Positions 10,064 through 20,463 of a stretch of DNA of 49,663 nucleotides are shown here, piece after piece. The stretch is from Gnetum montanum (taxonomy: Eukaryota > Streptophyta > Gnetopsida > Gnetales > Gnetaceae). The DNA is taken from positions 217,800-267,462 of the forward strand of contig MNCI01006934.1 of NCBI GenBank assembly GCA_015680685.1, in the 5' to 3' direction. Numbering within the stretch: position 1 is the first letter of the stretch; the number at the start of each line of letters is the position of its first letter. Under the pieces are notes generated by a model that saw only the letters and a program-made list of their open reading frames with translations, was not told where the DNA came from and searched no databases. The position numbers were made by a program, and so were the translations under genes.

Positions 10064-12019
10064 TAAATGAAAACTTGTCCTTGAATGAAGAAGAGGAGGA
10101 ACAAGTTCTTTATAAAATATTGGGTAGGTATGGGATTATTGACTAACATACAAACTGACTCAAATGAAACAACAGACTCTAAGTGCCCAAGTGTACGAAG
10201 TTACAAATTTTTACAAAATTGGATGTTCATGATAAGAGAAGTAAACACCTTGGATAATACTAACATCCAACACCTCTTAGCAGCAAAAGAATAAGAGAGA
10301 AGATCCAATGATCATAAATGGTCCTCATTGTGTGGTATTGCTGCATCATCCTTGGTGAACATAGTCCCACTTCTAGTCCATGCTTCCCACTACAATCAGA
10401 ACAGAATCATGAATTAGTATGCAATGTGTAACACGTAGTGATTTAAATGTCTTATCTCATCAATGGTTATACTCAGCTTGGTTGTGACTGTAGTAGATTA
10501 ATTCCTTTAGTAATATTATCAAGAAGGCTGACAAATAGGGTAAAATAGATAAGTAGTCCATAAAATCTAGAAAAGTTCAATACAAGGAAATATTTGAAGA
10601 GGGTGTAAGAATTCACAATAATAAAAAAGAAAAGTTGATTGAAAAATTTTATGAAGATGTGCACAATTGGATTTCATTGATGGAATAAACAAAAATAATT
10701 TGATTGGAAGAGTGTCTAAGGGTAAAGAACTTAACTAACCCAACCAAAAGATGTGCAAGTGGGTCCTCCCCTAAGCATGCATAGGCCTTTTATTCCCTTA
10801 CATAACTTCAAACCAAAGAGTCCATGGGTCCTATGGATGATTAATGATTATGGAAGGTTAAGTACAAAAACTCAAAAAAAACTACCTAAGAATTTTGACA
10901 CATCAAACTAGGACATCAAACAAGAACATGCAACCAGTAGTGAGGTAAGACATGGAAAGCATAGATGGATGAGGAGAGAGTGGAATGGAGTTCCTGATTA
11001 AGGTCACATGAAGTCTCTTGTGGATATTATGGTTAAATGACTTAATAGGATTCATCATTAGTCCAAACCAAAACCAACCACATTCAATGACTTTGCATTG
11101 CCATTCTAAGACCAGTCCATCCCTTGAGACATAAGAGTGCTCCCAAAAAAAACCACCATTCCTTATTAGAGAAGAAAAGAGAAGTAGAAAGTGAGGAAGG
11201 GCCTTAGTTATAGGGGACCTTCAATCATGGGTAACATATCTTTCTAGTCCCATAAGTAGTTCTTGTAGCCTGTTTATTTTGTCTAAGGGATATGCTTTGA
11301 ATTTCAATTATTTTTTTTAATGAGAACCACATAATGCAAAGACTTATTTAACTTCTTTTATTGGTCGACATGGAATATTAAGAAATCCATGAAAACACAC
11401 ATGCACCCAAGTAAATAGAATGGCATAAATAATACCAAATCCCTTTGAAGCCACACCCTGTTCAAACCTTTGAATCCTTTCCAATTTCAAAAACTACCAA
11501 AGTCACAAGTTCGTTAAAGTTTCATTAATGAAAAAGGCACTACATGTTTTCAAAGTAAGGAAAACCATAGAGTTTGTGGATGGGTGGATGTTGTGGACTC
11601 ACTGCCTATTGCATGAAAAAGAACCATGTCCTAATCATTAGTAAAAAAATTCAAAGTTAGAAACCAAACATCAACTATCAAATGACTGAATAGTACATAC
11701 TACCATCAAGCAACACATTACCACTATACCTAGCACTTATTAACAAAAAGTTAGAAAATCATACCAAAATAAAATAAAAGAAAATATAAAATAAAGTGTA
11801 AAATTTTTAGAAAATAGCAAATGTACTAATGATGGTGTAAAACAAAAAAATTAGAAAATATTAATAACATGAAAATAAGAAAATGTAAAATAAAGAATGT
11901 GCAAAAAAAGTTGTAAAATAAAAAATGTGTAAAAAAAAAGTTGAAAAACTGAGGAGCTACTTATATGGTTAACATGGGTGGCCATCTTTCCCACAACTAA
12001 GGTGAAAGGAGGAGATTCA
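10064..12019 (-). other. 3' non-coding tail of element D
   Basis: This tail is about 2 kb between the end of pol and the polypurine tract. In reverse complement it matches the 3' tails of A, B and copy 1 in blocks. Examples are 10064-10270 against A 35700-35887, the GTGGGTCCTCCCC block near 10760 against A near 34895, and the GAAGGGCCTTAGTTA block near 11195 against A near 34465. No env-like gene was found, although many Athila elements carry one. The stretch 11740-11960 is A-rich and corresponds to the T-rich stretch directly after gag in A and copy 1. The antisense ORF of A and copy 1 is not preserved here. Confidence 0.7.
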
Positions 12020-13430
12020 AAATATGGAGCATGGTTGTCCATCCGATGAGACGTTTGTTGTATTAGTTGGCTTATGCTCATGCAAAGGTTTGATTTGTTG
12101 TATGTTGACTAGTTATTTCTTATCTGGGCTCTTAGGTTTGTAGATCATCATGGCCCCAAAAGAAAAATTTTCATAAATGATGTAAGTTCCTTCCCACAAC
12201 ATTCCAAACTTATTTCATTGAGGTACGTGTGTGAGGCTCTAGTAGAGAACCTTATCTCCTAGTTAAAATTTAACTTTTCTAATTTTAAGGCCATGGCACT
12301 TTTTGTTGTAGGCCTTGTGTAACTCATTAGATGATAGGGCTACCAATTGGTTTTCATCTAGTAGGTTAAAATTAATTAGTCTTTCTTTTTGTGCTAGACT
12401 CAATTCAAGGTTGAGGTCATAAGCTATTAAAAGTGTACGGAGCTCGGATTAAATGGGAAGTATTGGTAATCTTCCGTACATTGAGTTTCCATGTTGAGCA
12501 GTAGGCCCAAAGGGCATCATTGAGTTTTGTGTTGTAGTCTTTCCTATATTTTCTAATAGTTCTTATTAGAATCCTCATGATTTCCCTATTGGTAACCTCA
12601 GCTTGACCATTAGCTTGGGGATGGTAAGGTGTTGTGAGTTTATGTTCAACCCCCAAGCATTACATGAGCTTCTGAAAAGTAGTGCTTGTAAAGTGAGTTC
12701 CATTGTTAGAAATTAATGCATGTGGCACACCAAAGCTATTTACAACATTTTTTTATAGAAATTGAGCAGTAGTAGAAGATGTATAGTTGATGATGGCTAC
12801 TACTTCTACCCTTTTCAATCAATAGTCAACAACGACTATGATGTACACCTTTTCATTTGACATGGGCCTGATGGAATCTATGAAGTCAAGCCCCTAGATG
12901 TTGAAGGGTTTTAGTGGTTTAATTCATTACTATAGTTCCTTCATTCGAGGAGTCATTCCACCATCTCATTGGCATTGTTCACAAGAGCAAACATAATGGT
13001 GAGCATCCTTGAAGATTATTGGCCAATAGTACCCTACCATCAAGATTTTAGTGATCATGCTTCTTCTGGCATAGTGTCCTCTACAAGGACCTTCATTAGT
13101 GTCTTAGAGGATGTGCAGTTGATCAACATCAAGGACATACCAACAAACCAAGCCATCTATGCACATCTTGTAGAGGTGTTCATTGATCTTCATGAAGTGT
13201 TTTACATGGTGAAGAAACTACTGTTTCTTCTGATGGTCCAACCATTGTGGCATTTCTTGTGTGAGAAGATAAGTGAGAATGCCATCATACCAATTAGGCT
13301 CATTGAGAAATTGTTCAATTATATCCCCAGGAAAGAGGAGTTCATCAAGAAACACATTAGACAGTGGATTTTCTTCCTCTTTATTATCCCATTGCAACCA
13401 AGACAAGTGATCAGCGACCACATTCTCAGT
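12020..13430 (-). pseudogene. Element D integrase (zinc domain, DDE core, C-terminal module)
   Basis: The region after RNase H begins with VVADHLSWLQ (near 13420), the conserved linker before integrase. The zinc-binding part ends in HHYVCSCEQCQ (12971-13010). The core starts GLDFIDSIRP (near 12890) with the first catalytic Asp kept. The second site reads LISNNGTHF (near 12710), where D-x-G is usual, so Asp has become Asn. The Glu site is intact in YHPQANGQAEVTNREI (12573-12626). The C-terminal module is recognisable in a shifted frame (GDKVLY, then FGMLWEGTYIIYENF, near 12160-12260), so a frameshift lies between. Several stops interrupt the frame. Integrase would join the cDNA ends to chromosomal DNA; this copy cannot be functional. 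Confidence 0.85.
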
Positions 13431-13463
13431 GTCCTTTTGATCTACTCTAGTAAGATCAAATTC

Positions 13464-13870
13464 CTACAAGATCATCAGCCATAGTATGACATGAGGTCTC
13501 ATCATTGGCTTGTTCATCAAGAAGTGGATGGCACTATGGTCTATGTGCACAAACACCTTGTATCCAAGCACATAATGCTTGAATTTTCCTAGAGCAAACA
13601 CCACTGCCATCAACTCTTTTTCTGTAGTAGGGTAGTTTGGTTGTGCACCCACAATGCTTTGACTAGCACAGTGGATGTAATATGGATGTTTTTTTTCATC
13701 TAACTACATAAGCATGGCTTCCAATGCATAATTTGATGCATTCTTCATGATATAAAATGGCCTAGACTAGTCAAGTGTTTATAGCATTGGAGTTTCTACA
13801 AGATTCTCCTTTAGTTGTTGGAATACTTTTTCACATTTTGTAATCTAGACAAAGGGTGCATCTTTCTTTG
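13464..13870 (-). pseudogene. Element D RNase H domain
   Basis: The translated frame contains CEKVFQQLKENLVETPML (the tether before RNase H), then NASNYALEAMLM, where D-A-S is expected so the first catalytic Asp is Asn. It continues with PYYIHCASQSIVGAQPNYPT, TEKELMAVVFALGKFKHYVL with the catalytic Glu, and VHIDHSAIHFLMNK with Asp retained. The spacing matches Ty3/gypsy RNase H, which degrades the RNA strand of the RNA-DNA hybrid. Stops occur around 13780-13720 and after 13464. It is continuous with reverse transcriptase upstream and integrase downstream. Confidence 0.87.
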
Positions 13871-14049
13871 TTAGCTCCACCAATGGTTTTTTGATCTTAG
13901 AGAAATTCTCTATGAATTGCTAGTAGTAGCCAGTATGTCCAAGGAATGATCAAGCATCTTTGATTGTTTTTGGTTAGTGGGTTATTCCTTGGATGATCGT
14001 TATTTTCTTAAGGTCTACCTCAATTCATGCTTGTGATATTCTATGCCCC

Positions 14050-14640
14050 AATACAATGCCCTCATGAACCATTAAGTGATTTTTTTGCCAATATAGCCAC
14101 AAGTTGGTTTCAACACCTCATTTTAGCACTTGCTCAAGGTAATCCAAGGCTTGCTCAAATGTAGCTCCATAACTGGAGAAGTCATCCATAAAAACTTCCA
14201 CACCACTATTAATTTGCTATTGAAAAATGCTTAAAACCAAGCATTGGAATGTCACAAGAGCATTGCATAGACTAAATGGTAGCTTGTGATATGCAAAAGT
14301 ACCCCAAGAACTCATGAATGTTATCTTTTCTTGGTCTTCTAATGCATATTGAATTTGATTATAGCCACTATAACCATCTAGGAAATTGTAGCAACAATGC
14401 CCAGATATTGTGTCTAGAACTTGGTCAACAAATGGTAATGGAAAATGATATTTAAATGTTGCCATATTCAATAATCAAAAGTTGATGAAATCCTGCCACT
14501 TGCTTCTTTTCTTTGGTACAATCATGAGTGGACTAACCCACTCGCTATCCACAATGGGATAAATGAACCCTACCTTGAGGAGTTGTTCAATTTCCTCCTT
14601 GATGATCTACCTTAGTTTGGGGTTCAATCACCTCTATGGC
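14050..14640 (-). pseudogene. Element D reverse transcriptase domain
   Basis: The N-terminal part reads EEIEQLLKVGFIYPI and DSEWVSPLMIVPKK (near 14600-14520). This is followed by NMATFKYHFPLPFVDQVLD, FLDGYSGYNQI and WGTFAYHKLPFSLCNAL in the frame open at 14217-14471. The catalytic box is VFMDDFSSYG (about 14175-14205), with both aspartates kept, then DYLEQVLK. The order and spacing are those of Ty3/gypsy reverse transcriptase, and FMDDFS with FLDGYSGYNQI is typical of Athila-type elements. Stops interrupt it after LSIFQ (near 14217) and near 14490. The enzyme would copy element RNA into DNA in the virus-like particle. Confidence 0.9.
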
Positions 14641-15148
14641 TATCTTTTTGGCTTCATGGTTAGATCAGTGTAGATGCAAGGCTAGTATATCCTAGGATCA
14701 ATCCTTGTGAGTTTAGGGTATAACCAAGTAAAAGATACTATCCATTTTTCAACTACATTCAACTTCATCTTTTTCTACTCTAGAGAAATATTTACATTGA
14801 TTATGACTAGCTTTCCATTTCTCAAAAACACATATTCCATTTTGATCAATAAAAGTTTTAGTTCAAGGGGATCTTGCCTGAAATTTTCAGGAATTTCTAA
14901 CTCTCACCAATAAGTATCATCATTTGCATCATCAAAGAGTTGGTGATCAAGTTTCTCTAGTTCATTAATGTTGTGACATATGCACATGTTAGGCTCTTAG
15001 TTGGTTCCATACAAAGTTTGCTACTCTCAAAATCAAAAATCAACCACTAGATTCCCTCCTATTTTGTGGCTGCTACATATAGACACCTTCGAATTTTTAC
15101 TTATGGTGTACACTGCTTACATGCAAAGATAGATGCTTGATTTACAAT

Positions 15149-15561
15149 CTAGAGTTTCTTCACACAATTACACCTTATATCACTATACATAATGCATGAA
15201 AATATCTTCTTCTTAACCTTTCCAAATGCATTTTCTTTGGATATTTCCAAAGAAAGATCTTTGATTCCCATTCTTGCATCAATGGTGCTAAGCCATGCCC
15301 TTCCCATGATGATTGGAAAATTCCCTTTGTAGTTCTTCACTTTGATTACTAGGAAATCAATAGGATAAGACCACCCATAGACAATGGTCATAATGTCTTC
15401 CAGAAATCCCAATTAAATAATGAAATATTGATCTACCAATTCTAATCTTATGTTGCTCTTCTTGAGAGGAGGTAGGCTCCACGTAGTGTACATCTCATGA
15501 GAAATTAAATTGACACCAGAACCTAAGTTAAGAAGAGCCTTACATGGTTCATTACCAAAAA
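15149..15561 (-). pseudogene. Element D retropepsin-like protease
   Basis: The frame reads FGNEPCKALLNLGSGVNLIS, HEMYTTWSLPPLKKSNIRLE, then YGWSYPIDFLVIKVKNYKG and FPIIMGRAWLSTIDARMG. Athila-type proteases have A-L-x-D-L-G-(A/S)-x-(V/I)-N-L around the active Asp and end in (I/L)xLGRxxLxTxxA. Here the catalytic Asp position is Asn (AAC, near 15528), a one-base transition. One stop follows FII near 15415. The domain lies directly after the gag C-terminal region with no clear stop-start boundary, consistent with one gag-pol polyprotein frame. It would cleave the polyprotein; this copy lacks the active residue. Confidence 0.85.
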
Positions 15562-18161
15562 TCTATAAATAAATCAAAGGAATTCTAGGATCAGGTAATT
15601 TCTTAGAAAGGTTTCTAGCATGGATCCAATTAGATACAATATGAATAAGCATGATGGTATGGATCCTAGGCAAATTTTGGTGCAAAGGGGACTCGAAGGT
15701 GTATGATACAGAGGAAGATGCAAGGAAAAGATTGTCAACCATAGGTGTATGAGAGGACTTAGGAGGACTATAGTGTCAAAAGAAAGATATTTTATTTAAT
15801 CGAGTATTCAACCCACTTGGTTGATGATTTCATTGTAGATTAATAGCCCTAGTAGTGTTGCGTTGTTGTGGTTGAGCTAGTAATTCACTTTACATAGGTG
15901 GAGCAGGTGGTAGTTGAGCAAGTGGATGAGGAACATGTTTAGGGATAGGAGGAGAATAAGGGTAAGAGGTGGTATCCCTTCTTTCATGTGGAGAATGAGT
16001 TTGATAATAATCAGAAGAGTGGTAGTGATGTTGAAAAGTAGAGACATGACTGGAGGAGTCACGTGGAGACAGTGGTTGCTAAACATGGTAACCATATAGA
16101 TCAGGTTGTCAATAAGGGTATTACTTCCTTGGTGGTTCTAGTGCCAATGATTGTGGTTGTTTCCATTGCTGATACTACTCATATGATTTTGGTGGATAAT
16201 ATTGCTATTGTTGTACGAACTACCTAAAATTACATTAAGGATAAGGTAATCTTCTAGATGTTTGCCTTTGCATTAGTTGTGGATTTAAAGCATACACCTC
16301 AGACTCTTGTAGATGTGACACTATGGGGAAACATCCGTTAGGATGTTCATACTAGTAGATGTCACATCCACCATAATCATCTAATTCACTTTTTGCAACT
16401 TCTTCTACTACAAAAATCTTACCCTTACCTTTATGATAAGCACATTCAACTTCCTTGCACCTCTTACACTCATGATCACTACCTTGTTCTTTAGACTCTT
16501 TAGTAATTTTTAGAATAGCTTGGAATCTACTATCCATAGAGTTCCATAACTAATCAACCTTGTTTGTAATTTTAGATTGAAATTTTTGGAGTGGTAAGGT
16601 TTTCTTATTCACCATCTCATCAAATGCAAATTCATCCTCACTGTCACAAAATTGAACCTCCCTCTTGTGAATGGAAGGATCATGGTTATACTCCTCTACA
16701 CATTATCTTTTTCTTAATTCAACCTCTGATTTAGATACCTACTGCATTAATCTTTGTATCTGATGTACACTTAATTCTAACAATTGCCCTTGGGCATAGA
16801 CACTAAGGGTTCTCCTCCATTCTAACCAAATCCCATCCATTATGTGGCCAAGTTGATCTAATTGAGAATAACCATGGCCAAGACATTTGTGCATTAAGAA
16901 ATAATATTAGCTGATGGTAGTATCCAAGCGTTTGTGTGTTCCTTGTTTTCATCCTTGGATTTTCCTTCTTAAGTTGAACACTCTAGAGTATGTTTAATAT
17001 TTATCATTAAACAATTCCAGCATGGTACTCCATTGTCTGATAGATTCTAGCTCTAAGGACTAGTACTAGTTCTTTGCTTCTTTTATAAGTATCCTAGGGA
17101 ATAAATTAAGTTTTTACCACTCATTCTTTATGTTCTACAAGGCACATGCATCTTGAAAATATTGGAGATGGTTCTATGGATCAAAGTTATATCCCCCTTC
17201 AAATCTAGAAATATTGTTCATGTCTAGCCTTTTGATTTGGGTATTATTCAAGTGCCTTGTTGGAATTCATACTACCTATGTGATATTAAACATACTTTGA
17301 GTAGCAAGTATAGGCTCATCAAGAACTTGATCATGGTGCCTACGATGTCCTCTACTACCCCTTCGTTCATGGAAATGTGCCTCTCTTGAACATCTGTGCC
17401 CTTGATCTTGCCTTTCCTGATGATCATTTTGGTCATTTTGATCACTTCCATCATGGTCTTTCCTTCTGTGGTTGAAGTCAAAGCCAGAACAAGAAGATGA
17501 TGATGATGAAGTAGAAGAGGAAGGAGGACTAGCATCATCACAGTGCCTACTACCACCTCTTCGACAATTACAATAATGATCATGATCTTGTTACTTATCC
17601 AAATCCTTACCTTGACTTGTCGCTTTGAATTTTTCTTTGTCATTGGATCCATTCTTAACAAAACCAAGATTGTGAATTGTGGACTACAAGTTCTAGTTTT
17701 GAGCTCCATCACTGAAGTTAAAGAGAAGAATTTCACTAAATGGAAAACCCCTAGAGAAGGGTTCCCCACCATCATTTTGGTACAGTAAGAATGAGGAATC
17801 ATTAAATCCTTTTCCCTTCACAAATTCATGACATTGCTCTAACTAGTGATCCTAGAGACATTGTGCCTCTATGGGACTATAATCCCTAGCATCACTATCT
17901 TGCACAACATACTTATCATGATGTTCCTAATAACCCAGATAGATAAGTTCTTGGTAAAGCATTGCAAGAATAGATCGATTGGACAGGAACATAGTGTTTC
18001 CCTCCATGTCCCGTCACCATAGTTGTTCATCTTGATGTATGATGAAGGTGAAATTAGGTATATACTCATCAGGATGAGCATATTCCATTTGATATTGCTA
18101 AGGCATCAACTGATGAGCTCCATTAGATTTGGGCAAAGAAGCACTTTAGTGAGAAGAAGAC
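15562..18161 (-). pseudogene. Element D gag region
   Basis: The start is MSSSH at 18161, the same five residues that open gag in element A. A Ser/His/Arg/Asp-rich low-complexity region follows (SSSTSSSSSSCSGFDFN, then RRGSRGHRRHHDQ; about 17540-17300). The gag core runs from LDMNNISRFEGGYN (17227) through KLNLFPRILIKEAKN, SIRQWSTMLELFNDKY and LRRKIQG to YAQGQLLELSVHQIQRL (near 16760). This core is colinear with the cores of A, B and copy 1. The motif GGCDIY with HPNGCFPIVSHL (about 16300-16360) corresponds to a block after gag in the other copies, followed by a Gln/Tyr/Pro-rich tail. Many stops are present. Confidence 0.85.
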
Positions 18162-18303
18162 ATTTTCAATTAGATGATAAAAACACAGTGTGCATTTAAA
18201 TTTTTGGTGTAGTAATTGTAAAATATGATATGACTCTTAGTTTTGTTCCAACAATTTGAATGATTTCACTAGGTCCTATATAGCATATGAAACAACCAAA
18301 AGG

Positions 18304-18321
18304 TCCCTAGCAATGATCCCA
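18304..18321 (-). other. Primer binding site of element D
   Basis: On the minus strand this reads TGGGATCATTGCTAGGGA. It matches the tRNA-Asp-type PBS typical of Athila elements (TGGCGCCGTTGCCGGGGA) at 12 of 18 positions, and five of the six differences are C-to-T or G-to-A. It is separated from the LTR edge at 18323 by one base. Confidence 0.8.
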
Positions 18322-18322
18322 A

Positions 18323-18356
18323 TGATGAGTGATGAGGTACCACTACATCCAACCAT
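18323..18356 (-). repeat. 5' LTR remnant of element D
   Basis: TGATGAGTGATGAGGTACC followed by CATCCAACCA matches, in reverse complement, the last roughly 34 bp of the A and B LTRs (GGTACCTCGTCACTCATCA in A). Beyond about 18356 the similarity stops abruptly, so almost the whole 5' LTR is missing. Confidence 0.8.
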
Positions 18357-20463
18357 TGTAGTTAAATTCTATCACAACATTTTGGAACTTTGTGTTGAGG
18401 TTTATCACTCTTTACTCGATAAATTTATTTTCTCTTTGAATGTCTCTCTTTCTTTTGATACCATTCATTTTCTATTTGGATGTTTCTATTTAGATGTTAT
18501 AGATGCTAGACATGTTAGGGATGTCAATTTATGCATTTTTTATGATGAGGCCAATCAACAATGGATGCCCAAAGATTTGGGCTTTGGCATGCTTAGATAT
18601 GATGTCCATGCTAATGATGTATCCAAAGTCTAACTTTATTCTAGCAAGCAAGTAATAGAGAATCAAGGCCTGCTGAGGAAGTAAATAATCATAACTCCCA
18701 CATTTTATGATAAGATTTTAGTAAATAATGAGTGAAATTATTGATACATCTACTATCATGTCTACCTTGTAAACTTTATGCTTCATAACAAGGTTGGAAT
18801 CACCAAATAATCTCAAGTAAAAATCCCTCTTTGAAATGAAAACATTGTTATATGAAAAAATAATAGTGAATGTCTTCAAACACAAGCATATCATTTATCA
18901 AACTAGGAAATACCATAATAATGGTTCCATTAACCAAAGTATTGGAAGTCCTAGTATGAACATCCATGCATGAAATATTACAAAAGAATTATCTAATCAT
19001 AATCTCCAAAATGAATAAATGCCCCAAAGCATCAAAGTAAGATTGATGTTTGAAATTAAGAGTCCTCTCTATAATAATTAAGAATTTATGATGGAATAAA
19101 TATATTTTCTTAGCTAATTCTAACCTAAATGAGGATTTGTATCTTATCTCATTTGGATGGGATGAGGATTCCTTGCCTACTATTGTTCTTCCACTCTTAG
19201 ATTTATTGTCATGATACCATGGAGTACTATCCTTTATCCTTACAATTCTACTCATACTTATCACCTTATTCTTCTTCCTATGCTTATCTTACTACTAGGA
19301 TGTCTTGCTTAAGTGAAAAATAATAAAATGGGGATGTTTAAGAAGTTTTATAGCCATGTACTATGATCTGAAGAGCAATTTTTATTTTCCTTTAGCTACA
19401 GCTGGGAGTGTGGTGGATATCTCATGGACCTAGTTGAGATGTTCCACTTTTAGTGTGGATGTCTAGCTCTAGTGGCCTTGTAAATATGATGAATGTCCTA
19501 CTTGAATTAGAATTTTTATTCTTGAAAGGTTCAAAAAAAGGTTGGAAAAGAGGTGAATGCAAAGAATAGAAAGAAAAAAAAACAAGGATATAACCTAAAC
19601 TATCCTACCTTACAAATTAAGAGAAAACTCACCTTGACTTACCTAGTTAGGTATGATCCAAAATTTGAACTTGTAAAGTAATATAGGGTGAGTTTTCCTT
19701 TATTTGTTATTGCCTTTCCAATTGGTCATCTTTTAACCTCTTCCTTTCTTGATGCATTAGTCCTTGTGGTTTCTCAAATTCTACATCTTTTTTCATTTAT
19801 TTGTGAATTTTCCTTGGGTACTTATTTTCTTATCCCTTCATCCTATAGATTAGTTCTACCTTTTCTCTTCATATAGATCAAGTTAGATGAATCTTCAAAT
19901 GTTGAATTTTTAAACACGGAATATGCTCTTATATATTTTTATAATGAAAACAAACTTTAGGACCTAGAAACTTTAGTAAAAAGGAAGAAATATATATGGT
20001 TTAATACATATCTCTTGGTTGAATTCATTAGAATTTTCATGGTGGATTTGTGCCCTAGTTCACTTCTATCATTTGGATTTTATTCTCACTAATGTATTTG
20101 ATCAAGTGATGCCTTACCAAGAATAAACATTTTAGAAATTTTCTTCTTATGATAAAGTTTTTAACATAGATTTTTAACTTATTTTCTAAGTAGAACTTTT
20201 TTCATTAGGAGTAAGTTATTGATATGTTTTAGTTTTATTCCTTGTAGTCATGCATCTATAGAGACTTATTGAAAGCTATTATCTTACTACTCTCGACATT
20301 AAGGGATGTAACATTTCTTGTTAGCATTAGACATGAGTTTCTCTTATGATCATACTAACTTACATTGATGTACTATGCTCTTAAATTTAAGATAAATTTA
20401 TTGCAATTTCATAAAATTTTACTTAAGATTCTCATACCTTTCTTCAATGTTATCAATTCATCA
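18357..20463. other. Unclassified sequence between element D and copy 1
   Basis: No LTR, gag or pol similarity could be recognised. The first 277 bp (to 18633) stay open on the plus strand with protein-like composition (VVKFYHNILELCVEVYHSLL, then FDTIHFLFGCFYLD and DEANQQWMPKDLGF). Plant transposon ORFs with an N-terminal F-Y-x-N pattern exist, so this may be a fragment of one, at low confidence. The ATG that opens this frame at 18256 lies in D's leader and the frame crosses D's PBS and LTR, so it is not a native start. The rest is AT-rich with no supported gene. Confidence 0.35.

Larger units (their letters stand above)
9307..18356 (-). mobile_element. Element D: Athila-like Ty3/gypsy retrotransposon with full gag-pol, degenerate
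   Basis: Reading on the minus strand, the order is a short 5' LTR remnant (18323-18356), PBS (18304-18321), gag (from 18161), protease, reverse transcriptase, RNase H, integrase, a 2-kb 3' non-coding tail, a polypurine tract and a 3' LTR (9307-10051). Integrase after RNase H defines Ty3/gypsy. The protease (ALLNLGSGVNLIS), the reverse transcriptase (DHFPLPF-like start, VFMDDFSSYG) and a PBS derived from the tRNA-Asp type match the Athila lineage. Its LTR, PBS and 3' tail are homologous to those of the gag-only elements A, B and copy 1, so D represents the coding-complete member of that family. The 5' LTR is lost beyond 18356, and no target duplication could be paired with GAGGG at 9302-9306. 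All frames are broken. Confidence 0.88.

Noticed and set aside
10064-12019. An env-like gene in element D's 3' region
   Set aside because: Some Athila elements have one, but I found no long frame, signal peptide or membrane segment here. The region matches the non-coding tails of A, B and copy 1.
12969-13484. A 171-codon plus-strand ORF
   Set aside because: It lies opposite element D's integrase zinc domain and RNase H end, whose motifs are clear on the minus strand. It is a shadow frame.
17272-17802. A 176-codon minus-strand ORF
   Set aside because: It is the wrong frame of D's gag Ser/His/Arg-rich region. The correct frame gives SSSTSSSSSS and RRHHDQ and leads into the gag core.
18256-18633. 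A 125-codon plus-strand ORF as a gene with its own start
   Set aside because: Its first part reads through D's leader, PBS and LTR end in antisense, so the start codon is accidental. Only the part after 18357 may have coding ancestry.
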